From Helicobacter_B zhangjianzhongii (GTDB taxonomy: Bacteria > Campylobacterota > Campylobacteria > Campylobacterales > Helicobacteraceae), in the NCBI RefSeq assembly GCF_030249855.1, contig NZ_JANURN010000002.1, positions 62,001 to 126,000 of the forward strand: 64,000 nt of DNA. The letters run 5' to 3'. Made by a program: the position numbers and the translations under genes. Shown piece by piece: positions 1 to 8,516 of this stretch. How positions within the stretch are numbered: position 1 is the first letter of the stretch; every line of letters starts with the position of its first letter. A model generated the notes under the pieces. It searched no databases. It saw only the letters and a program-made list of their open reading frames with translations, and was not told where the DNA came from.

Positions 1-1695
1 TTGCAGTATAAGCAGCATTTCTGGGTGAGTGCGTATAACACAGCATTGCTTAATATCGCGATGATTTGCGCGCTACTTTTTGCTAGGGATAGTGATGAGA
101 TGCAAATCGTGTATATCGCTAGCTATGGGGTGCTAGTAGGCGGTGTGGCACAGATTGCTTTGCATATTTATCCGCTGTATAGGCTGGGGTTTGTGAGGCT
201 TTTTGTGTGTGGGGTGGGGGAGGTGCGGCTGGCTTTTTTCACAAGGGATTCTAAGGGGGATTCGGTCTTGGGTAGTCATAGTGGCGATTTTAAGGATTTT
301 AGGGGAACCGCAGACCTCAAGTCTTGCTCCCCCCTAAAATCCTTAAAAAACACCGCTAGCACCACCGCAATTCCTAGAATCCTTGAAGAAGAAATTCAAG
401 CCGGGTGTGAAAAACACGCCGCAAATCAAAACCAGCCGCAAAGTAAAAAAGTGGATTCTAGTAATGAAGCTTTTTTATCGTCATTGCGAGCCGACTTGTC
501 GGCGCGGCAATCCATACAAACAGAGACACAAAACCTAGAATCCACTTTTGATAAAAACGCAAAATTACAAAAAAAGGATTCTAGCCCTAACGCCCATTTT
601 TCCGTCATTGCGAGCCGCGATAGCGGCGTGGCAATCCACAAAGGCGCAAAAGTGGATTCTAGCAATGACTATTCTGCTAGCGCAGAATTTGTGGATTCTA
701 AAGAAACATCGGCTAACGCCGAGCGGTATCCCTTGTTTTCTAAAGAAGCTACGCTTTGCCACGCCACTGCTACCGCAGAGGCTCGCAATGACAGAAGAAA
801 CGCCGAAAGTCAAAAAGTGGATTCTAGCAACGCTCAAAGTGTAAGCAAGCCTCAGGCGGAAGGATTGAAAAACGAAAGAGTAGAAAAAGCCAACGCCCAA
901 AACACAAAAGTGGATTCTAGCCTAGAATCCAAATCCACAAAGCTAGCCCACACCATTAGAACAGAGCTTGGACGATTCTTCAAGCAGTTTTTCCCAGCTA
1001 TGCTTGGTAGCTCCACGGCGCAAATCGCTAGCTTTATTGACACGATTTTGGCGTCATTTTTGGCAAGTGGGGCGATCTCATACCTCTACTATGCTAATCG
1101 CATTTTCCAGCTGCCTTTGGCTATCTTTGCCATTGCGATTTCTACCGCGCTCTTTCCTATGGTGGCAAAAGCGATCAAAGCAGGGCAGGAGCAAAAAGCC
1201 CTGCTAGCGATGAAAAGGGCGTTTTGGTTTTTGCTTTTTATGCTTCTTGTGTGTGCGGTAGGGGGGATTATGCTTAGGGAGCAGATTATTTGGCTGCTTT
1301 ATGAGCACGGCAAATTTAGTCGCGCTGATACACTAGAGTGTGCGATGGTCTTTGGGGCATATATGGCTGGGCTTGTGCCTTTTGGCTGTGCTAGGATATT
1401 TTCTCTCTATCTTTACTCGCATTCTAAGCAAGCCTTAGCGGCGAAAATCTCGGCGATCTCCTTGCTTGTGGGGGTTGTGTTTTCCCTAGTGCTTATGCAG
1501 TTTTGGGGGGCATTTGGGCTAGCACTTGCTGGGAGTTTGAGCGGATTTGTGCTATTTGCTTTGACCATTAGGGCGTTTGGGTTTGGGGAGTTTTGGGCTA
1601 TAATTTGTGCGCGAAATTACGCGCTATGGCTTGGTGTCGTGCTTGTATGCGAAGTGCTGCTACTTATGCTATGGCTACATTATATACATATCTAA
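1..1695 (+). CDS. murJ: Lipid II flippase MurJ (MviN), 5' end outside window, with large repeat insert
   Basis: MurJ moves the peptidoglycan precursor lipid II across the inner membrane. The C-terminal part (about residues 317-564) has the family pattern, with LGRFFKQFFPAMLGSS followed by a row of hydrophobic helices and the YANRIFQLPLAIFAIAIS region. Residues 1-79 are also membrane segments. About residues 80-316 are not MurJ: they are hydrophilic, rich in K, D, S, N and A, and made of the repeat modules that occur across this window (KVDSS four times or more). The insert lies in the loop joining the two halves of the transporter, on the basis of helix order. The reading frame stays open through it. 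The true start lies upstream of base 1. The downstream cysS start is 17 bases after the stop. Confidence 0.9.
   Translation: MQYKQHFWVSAYNTALLNIAMICALLFARDSDEMQIVYIASYGVLVGGVAQIALHIYPLYRLGFVRLFVCGVGEVRLAFFTRDSKGDSVLGSHSGDFKDFRGTADLKSCSPLKSLKNTASTTAIPRILEEEIQAGCEKHAANQNQPQSKKVDSSNEAFLSSLRADLSARQSIQTETQNLESTFDKNAKLQKKDSSPNAHFSVIASRDSGVAIHKGAKVDSSNDYSASAEFVDSKETSANAERYPLFSKEATLCHATATAEARNDRRNAESQKVDSSNAQSVSKPQAEGLKNERVEKANAQNTKVDSSLESKSTKLAHTIRTELGRFFKQFFPAMLGSSTAQIASFIDTILASFLASGAISYLYYANRIFQLPLAIFAIAISTALFPMVAKAIKAGQEQKALLAMKRAFWFLLFMLLVCAVGGIMLREQIIWLLYEHGKFSRADTLECAMVFGAYMAGLVPFGCARIFSLYLYSHSKQALAAKISAISLLVGVVFSLVLMQFWGAFGLALAGSLSGFVLFALTIRAFGFGEFWAIICARNYALWLGVVLVCEVLLLMLWLHYIHI
288..348. 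repeat. Class A variable-arm hairpin, copy 1 (inside murJ)
   Basis: The arms are 288-305 (TTTTAAGGATTTTAGGGG) and 331-348, an exact 18-base complement. The centre is AACCGCAGACC...AGTCTTGCTCC, with a small inner stem AGAC/GTCT. The same centre returns at 29264, 61321 and 62004 with different arms. Confidence 0.85.
481..638. repeat. Two TCATTGCGAG-[hairpin]-GGCAATCCA modules (class G)
   Basis: The first (481-514) has inner arms GCCGAC/GTCGGC. The second (605-638) has GCCGC/GCGGC around GATA. The flanks are constant and the inner stems differ but stay complementary. Related copies lie near 42013, 43644, 46374, 48642 and 62191. Repeats of this type are widespread in bacterial genomes, so the class itself is probably not new. 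Confidence 0.8.
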
Positions 1696-1711
1696 ATACA
1701 CAAGGATAATG

Positions 1712-3166
1712 ATGAAAATCTATGATACAAGAGTGAAGAAAAAGCTAGAGTTTGTGCCGCTCAAAGATAAGGCAGCTAGGATCTATGTCTGCGGACCTAC
1801 TGTGTATGATGATGCGCATTTAGGACACGCTAGAAGCTCTATCGCCTTTGATTTGCTATGTAGGACACTTAGGGCTTTGGGCTATGATGTGCTATTTGTA
1901 AAAAACTTCACCGATATAGATGACAAAATCATCAAAAAAGCCAAAGAATCAGGCATAAGTGTCGCAGAAGTCGCAGAATCTTATATCCAAGCCTATTTGC
2001 GCGATATGGACGCCCTGCTGGTGCGCCGCCCAGATATTATGCCAAAGGCGACAGAAAATCTCTCCGCGATGGCAGCTCTTATCACCAAGCTTTTAGACAA
2101 GGGCATAGCCTATAAGCTTGATAGCGGTGATATTTACTTAAATGTCCCACAAGATCCGCGCTATGGGGAGATTTCAGGGCGTGGGAGAGATGATGAAAAT
2201 CAAGCTAGAATCCACAATGATGAGCAAAAGCGCGATGAGAGAGACTTCGCCCTGTGGAAGAGCTACAAAGGCGCAGATGACTTTGGCTATGAGAGTGCGC
2301 TAGGGCTAGGGCGACCGGGCTGGCATATAGAATGCTCGGCGATGATTGAAGAAGTGCTAGCTTACCAAAACAAAGAATTTGCCATTGATATTCACGGAGG
2401 GGGGGCAGACCTGCTCTTCCCTCATCACGAAAATGAAGCCTGCCAGAGCCGCTGCGCCACAGGCAGAGAGCTAGCAAAATACTGGATGCACAATGGCTTT
2501 GTCAATATCGATGGGCAAAAGATGAGCAAAAGCCTAGGCAATAGCTTTTATATCAAAGACGCGCTAAAGACTTATAGCGGCGAAGTCGTGCGTAATTACC
2601 TGCTTGGCACGCACTATCGCGCACTTTTGCACTTCAATGAAGAAGATATGCTGCTAGCAAAAAAGCGGCTTGATAAAATCTACCGCCTAAAGCAGCGCGT
2701 GGCAAGTGGCTTTAGTGGGGGGCTAAGCGGGACTAGGGCGGCTATGCAGACTACACCTATCAAAATGGAGTGTGAGTTTTGCGCGGAGATTTTAGAGAGT
2801 ATGAGTGATGATTTGAATATCTCAAAAGCCCTAAGCGCGCTAGAAGAGATGATCCACAGCGCAAATACAAGCCTAGATTCTACCCCAAAGGACAAGGAGC
2901 TAAAGCTAAGGATTTTGGCAAGCCTTGATTTTATCTGGGGGCTGCTTGGCATTGGCGGGGGGGATTGTGTGGAGTATTTTCAGCAAGGCGTGGGAGAGGA
3001 GCAAAGAGCGCGTATAGAGGAGCTAATCGCCCAGCGCACACAGGCGAAAAAGGCGCGAGACTTCGCTAGGGCTGATGCGATCCGCACAGAGCTAGAATCT
3101 ATGGGGATTGTGCTTAGTGATACAAGTGATGGCACGATATGGGAAGTGAGCTTAGGCGAGATCTAG
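1712..3166 (+). CDS. cysS: Cysteinyl-tRNA synthetase
   Basis: Charges tRNA-Cys with cysteine in the cytosol. The start of the protein (MKIYDTRVKKKLEF) and the first catalytic segment with CGPTVYDDAHLGHAR (HIGH signature) are typical. The zinc-site region with GWHIECSAM, HGGGADLLFPHHENE and the KMSKS loop all follow in class I order. The length of 484 residues is normal. Two ATG codons stand in tandem (1709 and 1712); AAGGAT at 1702-1707 is spaced better for 1712. A TATAAT at 1599-1604, inside the end of murJ, could be its promoter. Short copies of the TAGAATC word occur at about 2211, 2874 and 3102 without disturbing the fold. Confidence 0.96.
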   Translation: MKIYDTRVKKKLEFVPLKDKAARIYVCGPTVYDDAHLGHARSSIAFDLLCRTLRALGYDVLFVKNFTDIDDKIIKKAKESGISVAEVAESYIQAYLRDMDALLVRRPDIMPKATENLSAMAALITKLLDKGIAYKLDSGDIYLNVPQDPRYGEISGRGRDDENQARIHNDEQKRDERDFALWKSYKGADDFGYESALGLGRPGWHIECSAMIEEVLAYQNKEFAIDIHGGGADLLFPHHENEACQSRCATGRELAKYWMHNGFVNIDGQKMSKSLGNSFYIKDALKTYSGEVVRNYLLGTHYRALLHFNEEDMLLAKKRLDKIYRLKQRVASGFSGGLSGTRAAMQTTPIKMECEFCAEILESMSDDLNISKALSALEEMIHSANTSLDSTPKDKELKLRILASLDFIWGLLGIGGGDCVEYFQQGVGEEQRARIEELIAQRTQAKKARDFARADAIRTELESMGIVLSDTSDGTIWEVSLGEI

Positions 3167-3190
3167 GGCAATAGGCAATAAGGAGCAGAT

Positions 3191-3724
3191 ATGACAAAGC
3201 AATGCACACTTATCATACAAAGCCTAGAATCCACTTTTGACCAAAACGAGCAAGCAACGCAAAAAGTGGATTCTAGGGATAGCGCGTATTTTCAAGGGGC
3301 ATATACAATGTGGATAAAAAGTGTGCGTGGATTTGATAGCACAAAACATTGCGCGAAGTGCTTTGTGGGGGAGTTTATACAGATAAAAACGACACATTAT
3401 AGCAAGCCCTATGAGCTAGGTGTGGGCTATACTTTTACACTAGATTCTGGTGTGCTAGATTCTAGCGTGAGTGTAGATGGCGAGGTGTTGCACTATTTTT
3501 GCATAGTAGCTAGCCCTTATGACTACAATGCCAATATTCACGCAGGATTTATATATGCGCAAGGACATACTATCGAGCGTGTTTTCAAGGGACAGAAAAT
3601 CACCATAGAAAATGCCAAAGAGATTTACTTTGATGATAGTGTGGTAAGAGAGAAGTATGCGCATTTGCCTAGAGAATTCACCACTTGTAGGAACTTTTGG
3701 TTTGGGGCGTATTACTACGGCTAG
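3191..3724 (+). CDS. Unrecognised protein with repeat-derived N-terminus
   Basis: A 177-residue protein of unknown function. It has a clear ribosome site (AAGGAG) and an ATG at 3191. Residues about 11-30 (SLESTFDQNEQ...KVDSRD) are one inverted pair of the 15-base repeat word, read in frame. The rest is soluble looking, with several aromatic and cysteine residues (HCAKCF, TTCRNFWFGAYYYG) and no signal peptide. It follows cysS by 24 bases and may be cotranscribed. No family is recognised. Confidence 0.7.
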   Translation: MTKQCTLIIQSLESTFDQNEQATQKVDSRDSAYFQGAYTMWIKSVRGFDSTKHCAKCFVGEFIQIKTTHYSKPYELGVGYTFTLDSGVLDSSVSVDGEVLHYFCIVASPYDYNANIHAGFIYAQGHTIERVFKGQKITIENAKEIYFDDSVVREKYAHLPREFTTCRNFWFGAYYYG

Positions 3725-3816
3725 AATCTATTTGGAGTTTAGAGATAGGCTAAAAGAAGTGAAAGACCCGCGCTTTAGCCTTAGGGCATAAGCCCCAAGT
3801 CCAAAGGCGTAGGCAC

Positions 3817-5361
3817 TTAAGAAAGTAGTCTTAAGATGTTTTGCTGTGCAGCGTTTGCTTGGCTCATCGCGTAGCTTCCGCTTTGTGCGAGAATGCTAAA
3901 TTTGTTAAATTCAGCAGATTCGCTTGCAAAATCCACTTCGCGGATTTGGCTTTCAGCTGCTTTAACATTCACTTGAGTGATGGTGATGTTATTAACTGTG
4001 GCTTGCATTTGCCCTTGCACAGAACCAAGATCCGCACGGATTTTATCCAGTGTCCTTCCAGCGGATTCTGCAATATCCATAACAATCATCGCACCTCGAA
4101 GTGTCGTAACACCAGCACCTAGAATCCTGTTATTCAAGGCTTCAGCGTTGTTTTCGTTCGCACCAGCAGCAGAGCGCACGGCTTCATTAAACACACCTAA
4201 AACATCGCGCAAGTTTGCAACCCACTCGGCGACATCTTGACCATTACCATAGCCTGTGGAGCTAATATTTGTCCCAGACACGATAATGTCCCTAGAATCT
4301 AGGCGAGTCATCGCTAGGCGTCCGTAGTTGATAGAGCCACCTTGTGGCACACCATCTTTTGTCGTTCCTTCGATTTCTTGATCATTGATCTTTTCAATCG
4401 CTTTAGGAGTGTTTGCGCCTTGATTGTTTGAAGTTACAACAATCCCGCGACCATCGATACTGCGGAGGTTTAGCTTACCTTCATTATCCGTATAAGCCTC
4501 AACGCCTGTCTCGGCAGTGGCGCCATTGATCGCTTGCACAAGTCGCCCATCAGAGTCAGCTTGCTTAATGCCGATAATATCCCCAAGTGTAAAGCCGTTG
4601 ATAACAAGCTGTCGCAAGTCGCCCGCTTTAATTTCTTCGTTAGAAGTAGAATGCACGATCGCATTAGCGCGGATACCTGTTTTATCAGAGCTTTTGTTGA
4701 TGATTTCAGCAAGATTTCCTAGCCCTGTGCCTGAAGAGTGAGAGATCTTCACAGACTCTAGCTGGACATCATTGACACCATCGACAGCCTTAAACTTCAA
4801 GCTAACATCACCAGAAGAAGTGATCATCGCTCCTGTTTCTAGGCGCACTTGACCGATTTTATCCGAAGTGGTAGAGCCAATGCTTGCTTTGATAGATTGG
4901 TTTGAATACGCACCCACTTGGAACTCTTTGTTCGTCCATTGACCAGAGAGCAAAGCCTGTCCGTTGTAAGAAGTGGTATTACCAATGTAGTCAAGACCTT
5001 GGATCAAGCGGATAATGTCGTTTTGGATCGCTTTTCTTGAAACTGTTGTTTGCCCATCTTGCGCAGCTTGAGTTGCTTTAACCTTCACTGTGTCAAGAAT
5101 TTTTAACATTTCATCCATCGCCTTATCCGCAACTTGGATAATCCCAATCCCATCATTGGTGTTGGAAATCGCTTGTCCTAATGCACTTGCTTGAGATCGC
5201 AAAGAGTCCGCGATAATCATACCAGAAGCATCATCTGCTGCTTTATTGATACGAAGACCTGAGCTCAATTTTTCCAAAGAATTTTTGAGACCTAGCTGTG
5301 TGCCGACACTCTGCGCGTGTGCGTTAAGAGCGTTGATGTTGGTGTTAATTTGAAACGCCAT
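3817..5361 (-). CDS. flaA: Flagellin A, major filament subunit
   Basis: Structural subunit of the flagellar filament, exported through the flagellar type III system. The conserved D0/D1 ends are present: MAFQINTNINALNAHAQS with SLEKLSSGLRINKAADDASGM at the start, and VNVKAAESQIREVDF with NAAQQNILRLLS at the end. At 514 residues it matches the length of Helicobacter FlaA; FlaB-type proteins start with a different motif (MSFRINTN). The central region (about 170-400) is variable. The ribosome site AAGGAG precedes the ATG. A sigma-28-like -10 box lies inside an inverted repeat upstream (5402-5432). It is transcribed alone and faces the cysS group. Confidence 0.96.
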   Translation of the reverse strand: MAFQINTNINALNAHAQSVGTQLGLKNSLEKLSSGLRINKAADDASGMIIADSLRSQASALGQAISNTNDGIGIIQVADKAMDEMLKILDTVKVKATQAAQDGQTTVSRKAIQNDIIRLIQGLDYIGNTTSYNGQALLSGQWTNKEFQVGAYSNQSIKASIGSTTSDKIGQVRLETGAMITSSGDVSLKFKAVDGVNDVQLESVKISHSSGTGLGNLAEIINKSSDKTGIRANAIVHSTSNEEIKAGDLRQLVINGFTLGDIIGIKQADSDGRLVQAINGATAETGVEAYTDNEGKLNLRSIDGRGIVVTSNNQGANTPKAIEKINDQEIEGTTKDGVPQGGSINYGRLAMTRLDSRDIIVSGTNISSTGYGNGQDVAEWVANLRDVLGVFNEAVRSAAGANENNAEALNNRILGAGVTTLRGAMIVMDIAESAGRTLDKIRADLGSVQGQMQATVNNITITQVNVKAAESQIREVDFASESAEFNKFSILAQSGSYAMSQANAAQQNILRLLS

Positions 5362-5401
5362 TTGAAACTCCTTTTTGAAATTATGTCTTCAAGGCTTCCT
5401 T

Positions 5402-5432
5402 GCCTTTGACAGAGATATAATCGGTCAAAGGC
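5402..5432 (-). promoter_or_regulatory. flaA promoter region with 9-bp inverted repeat around a sigma-28-like -10
   Basis: GCCTTTGAC (5402-5410) and GTCAAAGGC (5424-5432) are exact complements. On the minus strand the 13-base spacer holds CGATTATA, which resembles the sigma-28 (FliA) -10 element CCGATAT used for flagellin genes. No clear -35 was found at the usual spacing. The repeat could be an operator or a chance feature. Confidence 0.5.
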
Positions 5433-5474
5433 ACGAAAAGTTGTAATGTTTTTTGTAAAAATCTTTTGATTTGC

Positions 5475-5480
5475 TATAAT
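5475..5480 (+). promoter_or_regulatory. Likely -10 box for the phospholipase D-type gene
   Basis: TATAAT preceded by TTGC, giving an untranslated leader of about 70 bases before the ATG at 5557. Helicobacter promoters often show a strong -10 and a weak -35. Confidence 0.5.
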
Positions 5481-5556
5481 TTGCGCTCGCCACAACGCGC
5501 GCATTTCGTGCAGTTATCGCGCATAGAGCGCAATCTCAATAACTTATGGATATGTA

Positions 5557-7107
5557 ATGAATGATACGCATATTGCTTTAATTATATTCTCCTTGTTTTT
5601 TATTTTAGCAGGCTGTGCTTCTATCGTGCCCTCAACGCGCTATCTCAAAAACCCCCTAGAATCCAGTGGCTTTGCAGTATTTGACCCGCTAGATTCTCCC
5701 ATAGCTACGCCTTATGCCAAGGAGCTTTCATCTTCGCCTAGCTCTAGCGGGGCTATGCTTATCGCTGATGGCTCAAGCGCGTTTTTGCAACGAGCAGCCC
5801 TTGTGCGTAAAGCTCGCTTCTCCCTAGAGATACAAACATACATCTACAAAAACGACATTGCCTCTCGCGTGCTAATGCACGAGATCTGGCTAGCGGCTAA
5901 TCGCGGCGTGAAAGTCAAAATGCTTGTTGATGATAATGGGCTAGATTCTGACTACTCTGATATTATCGCGCTTAATAACCACCCAAATATCGAGGTCAAA
6001 ATCTTTAACCCCTATCGCAATAGAATCAAGCTTTTGCGCTTGCCGGAGATGATCTTGCACTTCAATCGTATCAATCGCCGTATGCATAATAAGCTTTTTA
6101 TCGCGGACTCTGTGGGGCTTATCATCGGCGGGCGCAATATCGCGGATAATTACTTCAACAACAAAGAAGATGTGAATTTCTCCGATACAGACGCGCTTTT
6201 CATCGGCTCTATCGCTTCTCAAGCACGCGCGAGCTTTAAGCAGTATTGGGAATATCACCGCGCTATCCCTGTGGAGCTTCTGCCATCAAAGCGCAAGATG
6301 AAGAAGTTTATGAAGCATTATGAAGAGATTGTAGCAGGGCTTGAAGAGTCTTCTAGCGAGTGGGATCAATATGAGCAAACTATCGTGCAAATTGTCAAGC
6401 AGTATGAAAGCCGTGCTAATACAATCTACTGGGGCAATGCACGCCTAATCGCCGATCTACCAGAAAAAATCGATGCCAAAAACCCTACAAGCAAAGTCTA
6501 TGAAGCTATGCAGCACATTATACGACACACGACAGATTCTATGTATATCTCTTCAGCCTATCTTGTGCCGGGTAAAAGGGGCTTGGCAGAAATGCAAGAG
6601 TGTATTGATAAAGGGATTTCGATGTTTGTGCTGACAAACTCGCTCTCAAGCACGGATTCTCTGCCTGTATATGCAGGCTGGGAGCGGTATAGAGATAAGC
6701 TTGTGAAAATGGGTGCGGAAGTATATGAGTATCGTAAAAGTGCTGGCAAAATCCAAGTCAAAGGCAAGCTAACTTCTGGGGCGAGCTTGCATAGTAAAAC
6801 GCTTGTGTTTGATAAGAAAATCGCGTGGATAGGGAGCTTCAACCTAGACCCTAGATCAAGTATCATCAATACTGAAGTAGTAGCGATCTTTGACAATGAA
6901 GAGTTTGCTAAAGAGAGCATTAAGCTTATCCATCTTGATATGCAAGGTGCGTGGCATATCGAGCTTGATGGCAAAAAGACCAAGTGGTGTGCATATAATA
7001 GCCCTGAAGGTGAGAGTGATATATGTGTAACGCACTTGCCAGATACGACATTGTGGCTAAGGACTTTGAACTTTTTTATGCGTATTTTCCCTGAGAGCCA
7101 GATCTAG
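5557..7107 (+). CDS. Phospholipase D-family lipoprotein (cardiolipin synthase-like)
   Basis: A 516-residue protein of the phospholipase D superfamily. The N-terminal hydrophobic stretch ends in the lipobox LAGC (about residue 20), so it is probably lipid-anchored. Two HKD motifs are present: HNKLFIADSVGLIIGGRN and HSKTLVFDKKIAWIGSFN. This two-motif layout fits ClsC/YmdC-type cardiolipin synthases, which join phosphatidyl groups, but a phosphodiesterase role cannot be excluded. It stands alone between the flaA promoter and a palindrome at its own stop codon. Confidence 0.85.
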   Translation: MNDTHIALIIFSLFFILAGCASIVPSTRYLKNPLESSGFAVFDPLDSPIATPYAKELSSSPSSSGAMLIADGSSAFLQRAALVRKARFSLEIQTYIYKNDIASRVLMHEIWLAANRGVKVKMLVDDNGLDSDYSDIIALNNHPNIEVKIFNPYRNRIKLLRLPEMILHFNRINRRMHNKLFIADSVGLIIGGRNIADNYFNNKEDVNFSDTDALFIGSIASQARASFKQYWEYHRAIPVELLPSKRKMKKFMKHYEEIVAGLEESSSEWDQYEQTIVQIVKQYESRANTIYWGNARLIADLPEKIDAKNPTSKVYEAMQHIIRHTTDSMYISSAYLVPGKRGLAEMQECIDKGISMFVLTNSLSSTDSLPVYAGWERYRDKLVKMGAEVYEYRKSAGKIQVKGKLTSGASLHSKTLVFDKKIAWIGSFNLDPRSSIINTEVVAIFDNEEFAKESIKLIHLDMQGAWHIELDGKKTKWCAYNSPEGESDICVTHLPDTTLWLRTLNFFMRIFPESQI

Positions 7108-7129
7108 ATCTAGCCTTGGCTAGATCTAG
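7104..7129. terminator. Palindrome overlapping the stop codon of the phospholipase D-type gene
   Basis: CTAGATCTAGCC and GGCTAGATCTAG form exact 12-base arms around TT, and the TAG stop (7105-7107) sits in the left arm. There is no T tract after it, so it is not a textbook intrinsic terminator. It could end convergent transcription from nifU or simply be a repeat. Confidence 0.4.
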
Positions 7130-7298
7130 CTTGCAACTCATCACAATTTGCTTGCAAACTACTCATCAAAATTTTAAACAATTTACCAAACCACTTGCCA
7201 AAATTTGCCAGCGCGACCTAGCCAAAGGGCACTTACGCCCCGCTTCATCTTTGATTTGGCGCATAGAATCTATGCTTTGATAAGCCTAGATCGTGCGA

Positions 7299-8273
7299 CT
7301 ATATCGGCAAAACGCGGATATTTGGGTGTAAGTTTTCTTGCAAAATGGATTCTATGGCATAGAGTGTGTCAGTAGAGCCACTCGCACAGCCGCTACACGC
7401 CCCAAGATAGCGGATATACACATCGATAAAGCCATCGCTTGTATCTTTAATATCCAAAATCTCCATATCACCGCCATCCATCATAAGCATTGGGCGGATA
7501 TGCTCATCAATGACCTTATCAATCGCACGCACCTTTTGGGCGATAGTCATCTCTGCAAATGCGATTTCACTACCTTTATCGGCGACTTTTTTCACAGACT
7601 CTCTATCCATTTCAGCCCTTACTTCTGCAAGTATATCTTCTAAATAATACTCTCTCTCCTCGTGCCCGCCGGGCTTAATGCAGCTTTTGCAAAATGCCCC
7701 TGCTTTTGTGTAGTTTGTGATGTCCTCTACACTTTTTAAATCATTGAGTTTGATCACTTCTTTAATGGTAGATAGGCTAACGCGCGCACACTCACACACG
7801 ATGATTTCACTCTCAAAGTCCGCCGCGTCTTTTCCTAGATAGAGTCCGGCTGCTTTTTTGATCACATCATACGCCATAACAGAGCAGTGCATTTTCTGCC
7901 CCGGGACTGCGGGGGTATCTGGGTCATCACGCAAGGCGTGCTCTACATCAAGGTTGGTGATTTTTACCGCATCTTGCACCTTTTTACCAAGGCAGAGTTC
8001 TACCATCATATCACTACTTGCGATCGCCGTCCCACAGCCAAAGCTCTTAAATTTTGCGTCAATAATTGTGTCATTAGAATCCACAAGCCAATACAGCCGC
8101 ACCGCATCGCCGCAAGATTCTGCGCCATAGTCTGCTACGATGAGTTTCGCTCCCTTTTCATTAGCGTCCTTTTGTGTCAAAACGCCTAAATGTGTGGGAT
8201 TATCCATTCTCTCGCTTACTTTGTTTGAATATGCGTCCCATAACGCACCACCGATTAAGTCATTCTTTGCCAT
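7299..8273 (-). CDS. nifU: NifU-type iron-sulfur cluster scaffold
   Basis: Scaffold on which Fe-S clusters are built from sulfur supplied by NifS. The 324-residue protein has the three-part NifU layout. An IscU-like domain comes first (C in GAESCGDAV, FGCGTAIASSD, KMHCSVM). A [2Fe-2S] ferredoxin-like middle follows with VCECARV and FCKSCIKPGG. The C-terminal NifU domain holds LGACSGCASGS. The start has AAAGGA upstream. It lies downstream of nifS in the same direction with a hairpin repeat in the 243-base gap. Together they form the main Fe-S assembly system of Helicobacter. Confidence 0.95.
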   Translation of the reverse strand: MAKNDLIGGALWDAYSNKVSERMDNPTHLGVLTQKDANEKGAKLIVADYGAESCGDAVRLYWLVDSNDTIIDAKFKSFGCGTAIASSDMMVELCLGKKVQDAVKITNLDVEHALRDDPDTPAVPGQKMHCSVMAYDVIKKAAGLYLGKDAADFESEIIVCECARVSLSTIKEVIKLNDLKSVEDITNYTKAGAFCKSCIKPGGHEEREYYLEDILAEVRAEMDRESVKKVADKGSEIAFAEMTIAQKVRAIDKVIDEHIRPMLMMDGGDMEILDIKDTSDGFIDVYIRYLGACSGCASGSTDTLYAIESILQENLHPNIRVLPI

Positions 8274-8414
8274 TTTATTTTCCTTTAGTTGTTTTTGTGT
8301 TTGTTTCTAATGCCTTTGCCAATAGATTCTAAAGCAGATTAAATCATTGCGGCAGTATCTTTGTGATAAGCCACAAATCCACATTCTAGCAGTTGTGGTA
8401 TGGCTTTGTGGGCT

Positions 8415-8476
8415 TTATGGGGATTTTAGGGTAGGAGTTACCTAAAGTGGTAATGACTATCCTAAAATCCCCATAA
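8415..8476. repeat. Class B variable-arm hairpin, copy 1 (between nifS and nifU)
   Basis: The arms 8415-8430 (TTATGGGGATTTTAGG) and 8461-8476 are exact complements. The centre is GTAGGAGTTACC-TAAAGT-GGTAATGACTA, with inner stem TTACC/GGTAA and flanking internal loops. It lies in the nifS-nifU gap, so it could act on the shared transcript. Other copies: 27640, 29794, 34411 and 46556. Confidence 0.8.
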
Positions 8477-8516
8477 TCGCGCAAATTGCATACCCAAATG
8501 TGAATGTTTTTAGAAT

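Larger units (their letters stand above)
236..950 (+). repeat. In-frame repeat mosaic inside murJ
   Basis: About 700 bases with no MurJ similarity and many copies of AAAGTGGATTCTAG. It opens with a variable-arm hairpin (288-348) and contains two TCATTGCGAG...GGCAATCCA modules (481-514 and 605-638). A TTTTCTAAAGAA module lies near 735. The murJ frame has no stop through it and repeatedly reads KVDSS. The borders are estimated from where the translated protein stops looking like a membrane transporter. Confidence 0.85.

Noticed and set aside
2396..2405. Short poly-G run in cysS
   Set aside because: It encodes the conserved GGGAD of the enzyme and is only seven bases long; not a likely phase switch.
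7104..7129. Strong intrinsic terminator after the phospholipase D-type gene
   Set aside because: The palindrome lacks a following T tract, so I list it only with low confidence.
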